Origin: Winogradskyella algicola | GTDB lineage: Bacteria; Bacteroidota; Bacteroidia; Flavobacteriales; Flavobacteriaceae | Assembly (NCBI RefSeq): GCF_005869935.1 | Contig: NZ_SZQF01000010.1 | Coordinates: 1 to 64,000 of the forward strand | Length of the DNA stretch: 64,000 nucleotides | Direction of reading: 5' to 3' | In this document: positions 34,488 through 44,476 of the stretch, piece after piece | Position numbering within the stretch: position 1 is the first letter of the stretch | Layout of the letters: each line of letters opens with the position of its first letter | Made by a program: the position numbers and the translations under genes | Notes under the pieces: generated by a model | Database searches by the model: none | What the model was told of the DNA's origin: nothing | The model's input: the letters and a program-made list of their open reading frames with translations, nothing else

Positions 34488-36920
34488 CTATTTGTTAAGC
34501 TTTATTTTAATTTCTTTTTCAGTTGTAGTATTCCAAATCACATTAAGCGTTAAGGTTTTATATTTTGAATTATAAGTTCCATTAACCTTTTCTTTTTCTA
34601 CTTTGATTTTATTAGGCTTGCTCTGAATGTTGTGAATAGTTAAAGCAATCGTTTTTGTTTTAGCTGAATAGTTTTTGCCAGTTTCAGCTTCAAATTCTAT
34701 TTCTAACCAATTACCATCAACTTCAGCTTCAAACTCTAAAATTTGAAAAGCTTCATTCGCAATTGGATTGGCTGTTTTTCCATCATCGAAATACAGTTCT
34801 CGCTCAGATTCTGCAATAGAATCATCATGGTAGTATTGTAATTGAAACGTACTATCATCATAATCTTCTGTAGTCTGAACCATATCGGTTAATGGAATAA
34901 AAGCGCCTGCTCTTACATAAACGGGAATAAAATCTTCTCGTAACTGAACGGTTTTTGTTGTGCCTCCTTCTGTAATCTCATCAGTCTCAATATCAAACCA
35001 CTTTGAACCTTTTGGGAAGTAAACGTTTTGCTCTTTTTTGCCTGCTTCTAAAACTGGCGATACCAAAATATCATTTCCCCATAAATAAGTTTTGGTATAA
35101 TTGAATAATTTAGGATTGCTAGGTTCTTCAAACAACAATGGACGCATTAATGGCTTGCCATACTTGTGATTTTCGTACACCAAATTATAGTTATATGGTA
35201 ATAATCTGTATCGCATTGCAATGGCAAAACTCGCTAATCGCTTGGCTTTTTCACTTCTGTAAATTGGCTCACTTGGTACATCTTCTTGAGCGTGCGGTCT
35301 AAAAATTGGATTGAATACTCCATACTGCAACCAACGTACATAAAGCTCATCATCTAAATTTGCGCCTGCAAAACCACCCAAATCACTATGCATAAATGCC
35401 AAGCCTTGCATTCCCATTTGCAATGCAATTTCTGGCTGAATTTGCAGTCCTCCCCAAGTTCGGTTAACATCGCCAGACCAAGGTATCATGCCGTAACGCT
35501 GACTACCAGAATAACCAGCTCGCATTAAAATAAATGGTCTGGTTTCTGGAAAATCGCGTTGATAGCCTTCATGGATTAATCGCGCCCAATCGTGACCATA
35601 AGTATTATGCACTTCGGAAGCCGAACCTGTATGATGTTGTACCCAATCTGGGTGCACTTCTGGCTCACCTAAATCCCCCCAAACACCAGCCACACCTTTG
35701 TTGGCTAAATCTTTATAAATATTCCAAAACCATTGTTCACCTTCTGGTTTGTAGATATCAATTATGCCAGTGTTCCCAAAGTAAAAATCGTACCTAGCAT
35801 CATTTCCTAAAGAATCTTTAGCTAATATATTTTTAGCCACAGCTTCATCCCACTTTTTAGAGGTCGTCAATATAAAAGGTTCTGTAATCGGAATGGTCTT
35901 GACTCCTTTATCATTGAGGCGTTTTACCATGCCTTCAAAATCTGGAAATGAATCTCGGAAGACTTCTAAATTTCCCATAGTGCCTTTAACTTCTTTCCCG
36001 AACCAATATAAGTCTAAAATGATAGCATCAACGGGAATTTTTTCTTCTTTGAATTTAGCTATAGTTTGTTCTACTTCCTCTTGTGAATGGTATCCAAATC
36101 GGCTCGAAAAATTACCTAAAACCCAACGTGGCAACATTGGCTGTTTTCCTGTGAGATTGGTGTAATTATTCAACATATCGCACCACGTATCTCCAACTAT
36201 AATTTGATAGGTTTTACGACCAGAAACGGTTTCGTAAGTTAGAGTGTTGTCGCCTTTGCTGTCCAAATCCAAATACCCAATTGGCGCATTGTCAAAGTGA
36301 ATCATATATTGATTGGACGACAGAACGATTGGTATTGTGTAGTTCATCAATTCGCTATGCGTTTCATAGCCATAATGCGCTCTATTAAACAATGGCAAAC
36401 GATGTCCTCTACGATTCATACCCAATGCTCTTGCTCCTCCTCCATACAACACTTCATTTTTTGACAGGTTGAATTCTATTTTTTCAGTGGAATCGGCAAC
36501 GATATTGCCTTTTACCATATCCATTGGTTCGTGCTTACTTTTGTAGTAACCACGTTTTTCGGAAGTGATAAATTTGTCTTTATAGTAGTATGAGATTTGG
36601 AAAGGTTCTGTAGTCACTTTTATTGAAAGATCCTCCGTTCCAAATTTGATGTCATTACCGACGTAACTGTAATTTGCTTTAACTACTTCAGGTTGAAGTG
36701 TTACAGCATGAGAGTCTGTGTTATATTTTTCATTTGTTGGAATAAAACTTGTTTGAATAATTTCTGACGTGTAAAACTGAAACTTATACGTTCCATCGTT
36801 AGTGACTACCGAAAAAATTCCGTTTTCTTCATTATGTGATTGATATTTTCGGTTTGGGTTTTGTGCAACTATTGAAACCGTTATGAAGAAAATTGAGATG
36901 TGTAGGATGATATGTTTCAT
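34488..36920 (-). CDS. GH31 alpha-glucosidase, secreted
   Basis: 810 residues with a classical signal peptide ending IVAQN rather than a lipobox, so it is probably soluble in the periplasm. GH31 landmarks: an N-terminal beta-sandwich with YGGGARALGMNRRGHRLPLF, the nucleophile in GVWGDLGEPEVH, the acid/base Asp in IPWSGDVNRTWGGLQ and the substrate loop HSDLGGFAG. A DUF5110-type C-terminal beta domain follows. It removes terminal glucose from alpha-glucans, complementing the inverting GH97 enzyme. A dispersed repeat (36942-36977) lies just upstream, in the 70-base gap after the esterase gene. Confidence 0.9.
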   Translation of the reverse strand: MKHIILHISIFFITVSIVAQNPNRKYQSHNEENGIFSVVTNDGTYKFQFYTSEIIQTSFIPTNEKYNTDSHAVTLQPEVVKANYSYVGNDIKFGTEDLSIKVTTEPFQISYYYKDKFITSEKRGYYKSKHEPMDMVKGNIVADSTEKIEFNLSKNEVLYGGGARALGMNRRGHRLPLFNRAHYGYETHSELMNYTIPIVLSSNQYMIHFDNAPIGYLDLDSKGDNTLTYETVSGRKTYQIIVGDTWCDMLNNYTNLTGKQPMLPRWVLGNFSSRFGYHSQEEVEQTIAKFKEEKIPVDAIILDLYWFGKEVKGTMGNLEVFRDSFPDFEGMVKRLNDKGVKTIPITEPFILTTSKKWDEAVAKNILAKDSLGNDARYDFYFGNTGIIDIYKPEGEQWFWNIYKDLANKGVAGVWGDLGEPEVHPDWVQHHTGSASEVHNTYGHDWARLIHEGYQRDFPETRPFILMRAGYSGSQRYGMIPWSGDVNRTWGGLQIQPEIALQMGMQGLAFMHSDLGGFAGANLDDELYVRWLQYGVFNPIFRPHAQEDVPSEPIYRSEKAKRLASFAIAMRYRLLPYNYNLVYENHKYGKPLMRPLLFEEPSNPKLFNYTKTYLWGNDILVSPVLEAGKKEQNVYFPKGSKWFDIETDEITEGGTTKTVQLREDFIPVYVRAGAFIPLTDMVQTTEDYDDSTFQLQYYHDDSIAESERELYFDDGKTANPIANEAFQILEFEAEVDGNWLEIEFEAETGKNYSAKTKTIALTIHNIQSKPNKIKVEKEKVNGTYNSKYKTLTLNVIWNTTTEKEIKIKLNK

Positions 36921-36941
36921 ATATAATAAAATAGATTCCGC

Positions 36942-36977
36942 ATCACACTTCGACTACGCTCAGTGGGACAGTGTGGA
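36942..36977. repeat. Dispersed palindromic repeat, intergenic copy
   Basis: CACACTTCGACTACGCTCAG (from 36944), then TGGGACAGTGTGG; the outer CACACT and AGTGTG are inverted copies and ACT/AGT pair inside. The core TTCGACTACGCTCAGTG matches the two copies translated inside mvaD. It could form an RNA hairpin between two genes of the glucan operon and tune their relative expression. Confidence 0.75.
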
Positions 36978-36990
36978 ATGACAAAGCCGA

Positions 36991-37977
36991 TTAATTAGTT
37001 CCTAACAAAAACAATAAAGGTTGGTCTAACCTTGCATTCCAAGAATTTTCCGAATGGTCTGTACCTTCAAAAAACAGGTTCTTGGCGTTGTCTTCTGTGT
37101 ATCCTTTTTGTTTTAAAATAGCGTCTACTCTTGGTGCGTATTTTGGATAATGTTCGTCTAAAGTTTTGTTACCGTAATCGAGGTACAATTTGTGTTGTCC
37201 AGCTTGTGGTAAATTGACTTCCATATATTTAAAAATGGCATCTGGATATGGATTATTGTCCATTGGCATTGCACCAACCCAATGTGTGGATATACAGGCT
37301 GCACCTCCGAACACTTCTGGATATTCACTAATCGCGTACATAGACATTAAACCTCCCATACTAGAACCCATTACAAAAGTATGTTCTTTATCCTTATAAA
37401 CTGAATACGTGCTATCAATGGTTGGTTTTAATTCTTCAACCAAAAACTTTAAATAATCATTCCCGCTAAAATTAATTTTAGCATCTCCATTTTTAGCTTT
37501 CAAGTTATCCTTGTCTTTTTGAGATAAAAACTCGTGAGCGTTTTCTGGAAAAAGGTCAAACCATCGAATGTTTGCAATGTTATAAATTGCTACAACAATA
37601 AAGTCTTTAGTTTTTCCTTCTGAGATTAATTTTGAAGCCCACTCATCTACTTTCCATTCTTGCTTGTTCCAAGTTGAAGTACTATCAAATAACATTTGGC
37701 CATCGTGCATATATAGTACATTGTATTTTTTGTCTTCGGAATAGTCTTCTGGCAACCAAACATCAACTGGTCTCGGTTTGATGTATTCTGACAGAAAATC
37801 TTCTACTCGCAACAGTCTTCCTGAAGCTAGTTTAGCATCTTCAACCGTTTTGAATTCAACCATAGACTGTTCTTCAGCTTCCAGGGCTGGTGTTAGTGTC
37901 TCATGATTTTTAGTGTTCTCTTTACATGAAAACATTAACAACAGAATTAATATAGTTAGAGAATTAAAGCTTTTCAT
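36991..37977 (-). CDS. Esterase-D-type alpha/beta hydrolase lipoprotein
   Basis: 328 residues with lipobox LLMFSC. An alpha/beta-hydrolase domain of the esterase D/ putative-esterase type follows: YNVLYMHDGQMLFDSTSTWN (oxyanion side), the nucleophile elbow FVMGSSMGGLMSMYAIS and a C-terminal His in FFEGTDHSENSW; the acid residue is likely the Asp of LYLDYGN or nearby. Such enzymes remove acyl groups from carbohydrates or act on small esters. Its place between GH31 and GH13 genes, two bases from the latter, suggests that it deacylates the glucan or an oligosaccharide, but that is inference. Confidence 0.83.
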   Translation of the reverse strand: MKSFNSLTILILLLMFSCKENTKNHETLTPALEAEEQSMVEFKTVEDAKLASGRLLRVEDFLSEYIKPRPVDVWLPEDYSEDKKYNVLYMHDGQMLFDSTSTWNKQEWKVDEWASKLISEGKTKDFIVVAIYNIANIRWFDLFPENAHEFLSQKDKDNLKAKNGDAKINFSGNDYLKFLVEELKPTIDSTYSVYKDKEHTFVMGSSMGGLMSMYAISEYPEVFGGAACISTHWVGAMPMDNNPYPDAIFKYMEVNLPQAGQHKLYLDYGNKTLDEHYPKYAPRVDAILKQKGYTEDNAKNLFFEGTDHSENSWNARLDQPLLFLLGTN

Positions 37978-37979
37978 AA

Positions 37980-39941
37980 CTATAACTTTGTTGTTAAAAG
38001 TGTAATTCCCTTCTCTTTTAATTCAATGACCTCTCCCCATTTTATTGTTTCGCCAGTAATTACATTTTTAAGCGTCTTGCCTTTTAATCCCATTTCCTCT
38101 TGGTAATTAAGGTCGATTGTGATTATATCTTCGTTCTTGTTCAAAATTAAAACAACGGTTTCATCTCCTAATGTACGATACAAAAAGTACGTACCTACGA
38201 ATGGTGCAAAATGCACTGTTTTTCCATCGTGAATGGCTTTACTATTTTTTCTGTAATTGAAGAGCTTTTTAATGAACGTCTGCATATCTTTCTGTTCATC
38301 TGTTAAGCCTTCTCCTGTAAATGCATTAACAGCATCTCCTTCCCAACCACCAGGAAAATCAGTTCTGATTAAACCATGGTCACCAGGTTTTTCAAAATCG
38401 TCCATTAAGATTTCAGTTCCGTAATACATCTGCATAATTCTTGGCAATACTGCGTATGTTGCCATTGCCATTTTGGTATCGGTAATATCACCTTCCATTT
38501 CTGTGAATATTCGGCTCTTATCATGGTTACCTTCAAAAACCATAATGTCTTTTGGACTCGCATAATGGAAGTCGTTTGCCAAACCTTCGTAGATTTTTAC
38601 CAAACCCTTGTCCCAGGCTTCATCTTCCTTTATACCATCAACAACGAGCTTTTGCATCGCAAAGTCCATTGTAGAACGCAAATTAGAATCGTAACCATCT
38701 CTGTTATTGGCACCTTCTTGCCAATACCCAATTAATAACGGATTGTAGCTCCATTCCTCGCCTACAATACTAAAATTTGGATACTCGGTCATAATCGCTC
38801 CTGCCCAATCGCTCATAAAATCCTTGTCTGGATAAGGATAAGTGTCTTGACGAATGCCACCAAGTTGGGCAGTTTCAATCCACCAAATACTATTCTGAAT
38901 GATGTATTTGGCCATAAAAGGATTTTTTTGATTCAAATCTGGCATTGTCGCTACAAACCAACCTTGAGACATGCCATCATGGTCGGCTTTTGAAGCATAA
39001 ATATCTTGATTTGTTGTACGTCTATGATTAGAATTAATTTTGAAATCGTTGCCCCAATTTTCTATGTTTTCCTCGTAATTTTCTTGAAGATTTACCCAAT
39101 CCTTAAATGGTAAATCTTTCATCCACCAATGGTATAATCCACAATGGTTGGCAACTTGATCCATTACCAGCTTCATTCCTTTTTCTCTAAGCTTAGTAGA
39201 TAGCTCTTTATACTCTTCTAGCGTTCCAAAACGAGGATCAATTTGATACAGATCTGTTACCGCATAACCATGATAAGACCCTCGTTTCATATCGTTGGTT
39301 AATAGAGGTTGTGGCCAAACTGCTGTAAACCCTAAATCGTTGATATAGTCTATTCGAGATGTTATACCAGCAATATCGCCTCCGTGTCTTGCATAATCAT
39401 CACTTCTATTAATGGTCTGCTCTTGCAATTGTGGTTGCCCTTCAATACCAGCTGGTGTGTCATTTGCTGTGATGCCATTAACAAAACGGTCTGGCGTAAT
39501 AAGATAAATGGCATCTGAGCTATCGAAACCTATATAGTCTTCTGCTGATTTTTCTCTAGCTTTTAATTCATACGTTTGAGTTAATTCGGTACCATCTTTC
39601 TGTTTAAAAACAATATTGAATTTTCCTGGCTTTGCACTTTCAGCAATTTCTAAATCTAAAAACAGATAGTTTGGACTATCGGCTTTATGAACTTCTTTGA
39701 GTGAAATTCCAGATTTTGAAATATCCACTTTGGCACTACCAATATTTGGATGTTTAACCAAAAGTTGAAGCGATTTATTTTTGAAACCTGTATACCAAAA
39801 CGGCGGTTCAATTTTCTCAATGTCATTCGCTTCAACTACTGGTTGGTCTTCAGTTTCAGTCGTAGTAGACTCTGCCTGTTCTTTACAAGACCACATTAAA
39901 ACGATTGAAAAAAGTGTAATAACTAATGATAGTTTCTTCAT
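37980..39941 (-). CDS. GH13 cyclomaltodextrinase/neopullulanase-like lipoprotein (SusA-like)
   Basis: 653 residues with lipobox VLMWSC. An N-terminal Ig-like domain (about 42-130; EPPFWYTGFKNKSLQLLVKH) of the cyclomaltodextrinase N-terminal type precedes the barrel. GH13 motifs: LVMDQVANHCGLYHWWM, GGIRQDTYPYPDKDFM (nucleophile Asp), FSIVGEEWSYNP (acid/base Glu) and MVFEGNHDKSRIF (third Asp). This domain order and the GIRQDTYPY motif match SusA-type neopullulanases and cyclomaltodextrinases of Bacteroidota. It is expected to open cyclodextrins and cut maltodextrins or pullulan in the periplasm. It lies 36 bases after the GH65 gene. Confidence 0.88.
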   Translation of the reverse strand: MKKLSLVITLFSIVLMWSCKEQAESTTTETEDQPVVEANDIEKIEPPFWYTGFKNKSLQLLVKHPNIGSAKVDISKSGISLKEVHKADSPNYLFLDLEIAESAKPGKFNIVFKQKDGTELTQTYELKAREKSAEDYIGFDSSDAIYLITPDRFVNGITANDTPAGIEGQPQLQEQTINRSDDYARHGGDIAGITSRIDYINDLGFTAVWPQPLLTNDMKRGSYHGYAVTDLYQIDPRFGTLEEYKELSTKLREKGMKLVMDQVANHCGLYHWWMKDLPFKDWVNLQENYEENIENWGNDFKINSNHRRTTNQDIYASKADHDGMSQGWFVATMPDLNQKNPFMAKYIIQNSIWWIETAQLGGIRQDTYPYPDKDFMSDWAGAIMTEYPNFSIVGEEWSYNPLLIGYWQEGANNRDGYDSNLRSTMDFAMQKLVVDGIKEDEAWDKGLVKIYEGLANDFHYASPKDIMVFEGNHDKSRIFTEMEGDITDTKMAMATYAVLPRIMQMYYGTEILMDDFEKPGDHGLIRTDFPGGWEGDAVNAFTGEGLTDEQKDMQTFIKKLFNYRKNSKAIHDGKTVHFAPFVGTYFLYRTLGDETVVLILNKNEDIITIDLNYQEEMGLKGKTLKNVITGETIKWGEVIELKEKGITLLTTKL

Positions 39942-39977
39942 AATAATAAGTTTAATGTTCTTGTAAAATTTAGCAGC

Positions 39978-42284
39978 TTAAACTGTTACTAAGTTGTTTG
40001 GCGAAATGGTTACGTTTTCACCATTTACTACAATTTGTAAATCTTGGTCTCCGTCAACTTCAAAGTGAGTTTTACCTTGATTAACGATAACCTTCAAGAT
40101 TTGATGTCTAAAATTCACTTTGAATGAGTAGCCTTCCCATTGCTCAGGAATGCGAGGTTCAAAAGTTAGCATATTATCCTTAACACGCATACCTCCAAAA
40201 CCTTCTACAATACTCATCCACGTACCTGCCATTGATGTGATGTGAAGCCCTTCGTGTACTTCGTGGTTATAGTCATCTAAGTCTAAACGCGATGTTCTTA
40301 AGTAGAACGTGTATGCTTGCTCCATTCGGTCTAACTTCGCTGCTTGTATACTGTGTACACAAGGCGACAACGAACTTTCGTGAACCGTAAATGGCTCATA
40401 AAAATCGAAATGACGTTCTAATTCTTCGGTTGTAAAATGGTCTTCAAAGAAATAGAATCCTTGTAATGTATCAGCTTGCTTAATGTATGGCGAACGTAAA
40501 ATTCTGTCCCAAGACCACTTTTGGTTAATTGGGCGTTGCGACTTGTCTAAATCTGCCACAGTGATTAATTCCTTATCTAAGAAACCATCTTGTTGTAAAT
40601 ACACATTGTGTTCTTCAGAATAAGGGAAGTACATATTATTTGACACTTCTAGCCACTCTTTAACTTCAGCTTTTGAGAGTTTAGCTTTGTTCATAATACG
40701 TGTGTAATCAGTATTATAATCAGCTTCAACCTTGTCTATGCATTCTGCAGTATACTTTATACACCATTGTGCAATGTAGTTGGTGTACCAATTATTATTG
40801 ATGTTGTTTTCGTATTCGTTTGGACCTGTTACACCAAGAATGACATACTTATTTCTGTATGTTGAAAATGTAGCACGTTGATGCCAGAATCTTGCGATAC
40901 CGATTAATACTTCTAGTCCCATTTCTGGCACATAACTAAAGTCTCCTGTATAACGGAAATAGTTGTAAATAGCGAACGCTATCGCACCATTTCTGTGGAT
41001 TTCTTCAAAGGTAATTTCCCACTCGTTATGGCATTCTTCACCATTCATGGTTACCATTGGATATAAAGCCGCACCATTTTTGAAGCCTAATTTTTCGGCA
41101 TTTTCAATGGCTTTTTCTAAGTGCTTATATCTGTAGGTTAACAACATTCTGGCAACACTTTGGTCTTTGGTTGCCATATAGAATGGAATGCAATATGCTT
41201 CGGTATCCCAATAGGTGCTACCACCATATTTTTCGCCTGTAAATCCTTTAGGACCTATGTTTAATTGTGGGTCAGTTCCTAAATAAGTTTGATTTAAATG
41301 AAAGATATTAAATCGAATACCTTGTTGCGCTTTTAAATCACCATCTATAGTGATATCTGCCATATCCCAAATCTTAGCCCAAGCTTCTTTTTGAGATTCT
41401 AACAGGTTTGAAAAACCAGCATTTTCGGCTGTATCTAAAACTGAACTTGCAGCATTGATTAATTGGTCTTTATCGTGGTTTCTATCAACCGTATAACCAC
41501 CAAATTTATGAATAGAAACACTCTCACCTTGTTTAGCATCTTGTGCGTAAGTAAATGTTATTTTGTTTGACGTTTTATCAACCTCTGCATTTGCTTCAAC
41601 CAAAGTCCCATTAAGATAAATTCGAGATTCCATAAACGTACAAGTATGGAATTCCGTTTTCATCGTTTTGGCTTTGATGAATGCCTTTTCACCATCTTGA
41701 ACCACATCTTGCGTATCCCAAAACTGGTCGTCCCAGTTGGTATCTTCATTTGTAATTCCGCTATCTAAATAGGGTTGAAAGGTTACCTTAACATCAGAAT
41801 TTAGTGGTTTTACTTCATAATTTATGGCACCAACTTCATCTTCAGTAAGACTTAGAAAACGCTTTACATTCACTTCGATTTCTACATCATTTTGAAGTGT
41901 TGCCGTAAAACTTCTAGACAGCCAACCTTCTTTCATATTAAGTTCACGCCTAAAGTTTTCGATCTTTTTACAGGTATGCAAGTCTAAGGTCTCATCATTA
42001 ATCATAACGTTGATACCAATCCAACTTGGTGCGTTTAATACCTTAGCAAAATACTCTGGATAACCGTTTTTCCACCAACCAACACGAGTTTTATCTGGAT
42101 AGTAAACACCTGCGATGTAACTTCCTTGAAACGAAGGTCCGGAATACCTCTCTTCAAAATTGGCACGTTGTCCCATTGCACCATTTCCTAAGCTGAAGAT
42201 ACTTTCTGAAGCTTTTACTTTGTTTGGGTCAAATCCTTCTTCTATGATTGACCAAGCGTTAGGTATGATATAATCTAAGTTCAT
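39978..42284 (-). CDS. GH65 maltose phosphorylase
   Basis: 768 residues with no signal peptide, so cytosolic. The GH65 (alpha/alpha)6 barrel holds the catalytic Glu in GEECHNEWEITFEEIHRNGA; the N-terminal beta-sandwich is GAMGQRANFEERYSGPSFQG, and the C-terminal part holds HESSLSPCVHSIQAAKLDR with the phosphate-binding region. Length and motifs match maltose phosphorylases, which convert maltose and phosphate to glucose and beta-glucose 1-phosphate. The adjacent beta-phosphoglucomutase gene (36 bases upstream) supports this against trehalose or kojibiose specificity, though these share the same partner. The start at 42284 (MNLDYIIPNAWSIIEEGFDP) is typical. Confidence 0.9.
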   Translation of the reverse strand: MNLDYIIPNAWSIIEEGFDPNKVKASESIFSLGNGAMGQRANFEERYSGPSFQGSYIAGVYYPDKTRVGWWKNGYPEYFAKVLNAPSWIGINVMINDETLDLHTCKKIENFRRELNMKEGWLSRSFTATLQNDVEIEVNVKRFLSLTEDEVGAINYEVKPLNSDVKVTFQPYLDSGITNEDTNWDDQFWDTQDVVQDGEKAFIKAKTMKTEFHTCTFMESRIYLNGTLVEANAEVDKTSNKITFTYAQDAKQGESVSIHKFGGYTVDRNHDKDQLINAASSVLDTAENAGFSNLLESQKEAWAKIWDMADITIDGDLKAQQGIRFNIFHLNQTYLGTDPQLNIGPKGFTGEKYGGSTYWDTEAYCIPFYMATKDQSVARMLLTYRYKHLEKAIENAEKLGFKNGAALYPMVTMNGEECHNEWEITFEEIHRNGAIAFAIYNYFRYTGDFSYVPEMGLEVLIGIARFWHQRATFSTYRNKYVILGVTGPNEYENNINNNWYTNYIAQWCIKYTAECIDKVEADYNTDYTRIMNKAKLSKAEVKEWLEVSNNMYFPYSEEHNVYLQQDGFLDKELITVADLDKSQRPINQKWSWDRILRSPYIKQADTLQGFYFFEDHFTTEELERHFDFYEPFTVHESSLSPCVHSIQAAKLDRMEQAYTFYLRTSRLDLDDYNHEVHEGLHITSMAGTWMSIVEGFGGMRVKDNMLTFEPRIPEQWEGYSFKVNFRHQILKVIVNQGKTHFEVDGDQDLQIVVNGENVTISPNNLVTV

Positions 42285-42320
42285 TTATTTCTTTTTTGAG
42301 CCAAGAAAAAGGCTTAATTT

Positions 42321-42977
42321 TTATTTGTTTATAAGTTGTTCTATGAAGTCTTCTGAGATTTCAGTAAAATCCTTGAAGACATAATTTGCGTGACCCAATA
42401 CATCCTTGCTACCAATACCTATAGATATCATATTAGCAACATTAGCCGCTTCTACACCAGCAACTGAATCTTCAAAAACAACGCAGTTCTCTGGCACTAC
42501 ATTTAACAGTTTTGCTGCTATTAAAAACACTTCTGGATCTGGCTTTGCTTTGGTAACATCGTTACCATCTACAATAGCATCGAATTGTTCTTTTAGGTTA
42601 ACACGCTCTAAAATAGTTCTGGCATTTTTACTTGCAGAACCTAAGGATATAGGCTGCTTATTTTCACTCAAAAAGTTGAGTACTTTTGGCACGTCTGGAA
42701 GAATTTCAGATTCGTCCATTTTAGCAATATAGCTTAAGTAGTCATCATTTTTCTTAGCCATTTGCGCATTAAATTCTTTTTCTGAAAGGGTTTTATTTCC
42801 CCAAGCTAAAATCTTTTCAAGCGATTTTACTCGGCTTACTCCTTTTAGTTGTTCGTTTTCTTCTTCGGTAAAGTCTATACCTAAATCATTAGCTAGTTTT
42901 TTCCAAGCTAGGAAATGGTATTTTGCAGTGTCTACAATGACACCATCTAGGTCGAATATGAAGCCTTTTTTATTCAT
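42321..42977 (-). CDS. pgmB: Beta-phosphoglucomutase
   Basis: 218 residues of the HAD superfamily. The nucleophile motif FDLDGVIVDTAKYHFLAW has the paired Asp residues (DLD) and the His/Trp used to coordinate the sugar; the cap domain follows with EENEQLKGVSRVKSLEKIL. Motif II is SLGSASKNA, motif III Lys is in TKAKPDPEVFLIAA and motif IV is VVFEDSVAGVEAA. It converts beta-glucose 1-phosphate from the maltose phosphorylase to glucose 6-phosphate in the cytosol. Its start overlaps the end of the transporter gene by one base, so the two are translationally coupled. Confidence 0.9.
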   Translation of the reverse strand: MNKKGFIFDLDGVIVDTAKYHFLAWKKLANDLGIDFTEEENEQLKGVSRVKSLEKILAWGNKTLSEKEFNAQMAKKNDDYLSYIAKMDESEILPDVPKVLNFLSENKQPISLGSASKNARTILERVNLKEQFDAIVDGNDVTKAKPDPEVFLIAAKLLNVVPENCVVFEDSVAGVEAANVANMISIGIGSKDVLGHANYVFKDFTEISEDFIEQLINK

Positions 42978-44347
42978 TAATTTACTGTTGTAATTTTATC
43001 TTTTGTATCGTTAATTTTGAAAGACAACAAGCCAGCCACAATTAAACTTACACCACTGATTACAATGGCGAAAATAGCTTGGTTACCGTAAACATACTTT
43101 ACCAAAGGGCCACCTATAATTCCGTTGATAATTTGAGGAATTACAATGAAGAAATTGAAAATACCCATGTATACACCCATCTTTTTTGGAGATATAGATC
43201 CGGCTAACATAGCGTAAGGCATGGATAGAATACTTGCCCAAGCAATACCGATTAAAACCATAGGTAAAATAAGACCATATTCGTTAGATGTAAAATAAAT
43301 AAGAATTAAGCCTAAACCACCTGCAAATAATGCGTAAGCATGTGTTTTTTTTCGGCTTATACGTTTGGTAACTATAGGAAGCAAAAATGCGACTATTGCT
43401 GATATACCGTTGTAAATACCAAATAAAATACCTACCCAGTTTCCTGCTTCTTGGTATTGTTCACTACTAGAATCGTCTGCTGGCAGACCATAAATGTGCT
43501 GTGCTATGGCTGGCACTGCAAAAACCCACATACCAAAAAGGGCAAACCAAGAAAAAAACTGTACCCAACTCAGTTGACGCATTGTCTCTGGCATTTTAAC
43601 AAAATCTTCAAAAATATCCGTAAGCTTTGCTTTAGGCTGTTCGCCTTCAATTTTTACGGCTTCATCCTGTATATGCTTTGCATTTTCAAATTGTTGCAGT
43701 TCTTCTGGCGAGTATTCCTTGGTTGTAAATATGGTTACCAATATTGAACCAATAAGCACCATGGCACCAATGATAAATGACCATAATAAATTTTCGGGAA
43801 CAGTGCCTTCTGGTGACGTTTTTTCAAAATTAAACCAATTGGTAAGCATCCAAGGCAACCAAGATCCGATAACAGCACCGATACCTATAAGGGCTGTTTG
43901 GATACTAAAACCCTTGGTCGTTTGCTCGTCAGACAAATTATCTGCTACCAAAGCTCTAAACGGTTCCATAGCAATATTGAATGAGGCATCCATTATCATG
44001 AGCATACCAGCGCCTACCCATAAGGCAGGTAGAATTGCAATCATAAAATCTGCTTGCGGAATGAGCACCATACCAATAGAAGCCAACACAGCACCTAGGA
44101 GAAAGAAAGGCTTTCTTCTACCAAAACGTGTCCAGGTATTGTCACTGTAATGACCTATAATAGGCTGTACGATTAATCCCATAATTGGCGCAATGAGCCA
44201 AAACCATGAGAGTTCGTGAACATCTGCACCAAAAATTTGTAAAATTCTGCTAGCATTGGCATTTTGAAGGGCGAAACCCATCTGTATACCTAAGAAACCG
44301 AAACTCATGTTCCAAATTTCCCAGAATCCGAGAATACGCTTTTTCAT
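42977..44347 (-). CDS. MFS sugar permease, maltose-type (SLC45/MalT-like)
   Basis: 456 residues with 12 predicted membrane helices. The early SFGFLGIQMGFALQNANASR, followed by PIMGLIVQPIIGHYSDNTWT and RFGRRKPFF (the MFS loop 2-3 motif), is characteristic of the maltose/sucrose permease group related to SLC45. A large charged cytosolic loop lies near residues 205-245. It should carry maltose or short maltodextrins across the inner membrane, probably with protons. It is the first gene of the minus-strand arm and is directly followed by pgmB and maltose phosphorylase, which supports maltose as substrate. Confidence 0.88.
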   Translation of the reverse strand: MKKRILGFWEIWNMSFGFLGIQMGFALQNANASRILQIFGADVHELSWFWLIAPIMGLIVQPIIGHYSDNTWTRFGRRKPFFLLGAVLASIGMVLIPQADFMIAILPALWVGAGMLMIMDASFNIAMEPFRALVADNLSDEQTTKGFSIQTALIGIGAVIGSWLPWMLTNWFNFEKTSPEGTVPENLLWSFIIGAMVLIGSILVTIFTTKEYSPEELQQFENAKHIQDEAVKIEGEQPKAKLTDIFEDFVKMPETMRQLSWVQFFSWFALFGMWVFAVPAIAQHIYGLPADDSSSEQYQEAGNWVGILFGIYNGISAIVAFLLPIVTKRISRKKTHAYALFAGGLGLILIYFTSNEYGLILPMVLIGIAWASILSMPYAMLAGSISPKKMGVYMGIFNFFIVIPQIINGIIGGPLVKYVYGNQAIFAIVISGVSLIVAGLLSFKINDTKDKITTVN

Positions 44348-44349
44348 AA

Positions 44350-44374
44350 AATAGTATATTTAATTAATACTATT
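44350..44374. promoter_or_regulatory. Inverted repeat in the leader of the glucan operon
   Basis: AATAGTAT (44350-44357) and ATACTATT (44367-44374) are exact inverted copies separated by 9 bases, ending two bases before the permease start codon. It may form an RNA hairpin that covers the ribosome landing site. Upstream, 44407-44422 repeats a 16-base string from the susC leader (45746-45761). Confidence 0.4.
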
Positions 44375-44476
44375 CTGACAAGCAAGGCTTATCAAAACTT
44401 ATTGTGAGAAGTGAAAATATAAGTCTTGAATTGTCGGTAAAGATATAAAAGATTTTAGAACACCAATGTTAAATTT

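Noticed and set aside
42285-42320. Terminator between pgmB and the maltose phosphorylase gene
   Set aside because: Only a five-base AAGCC/GGCTT pairing is possible and the genes on both sides belong to one pathway, so a terminator is unlikely.
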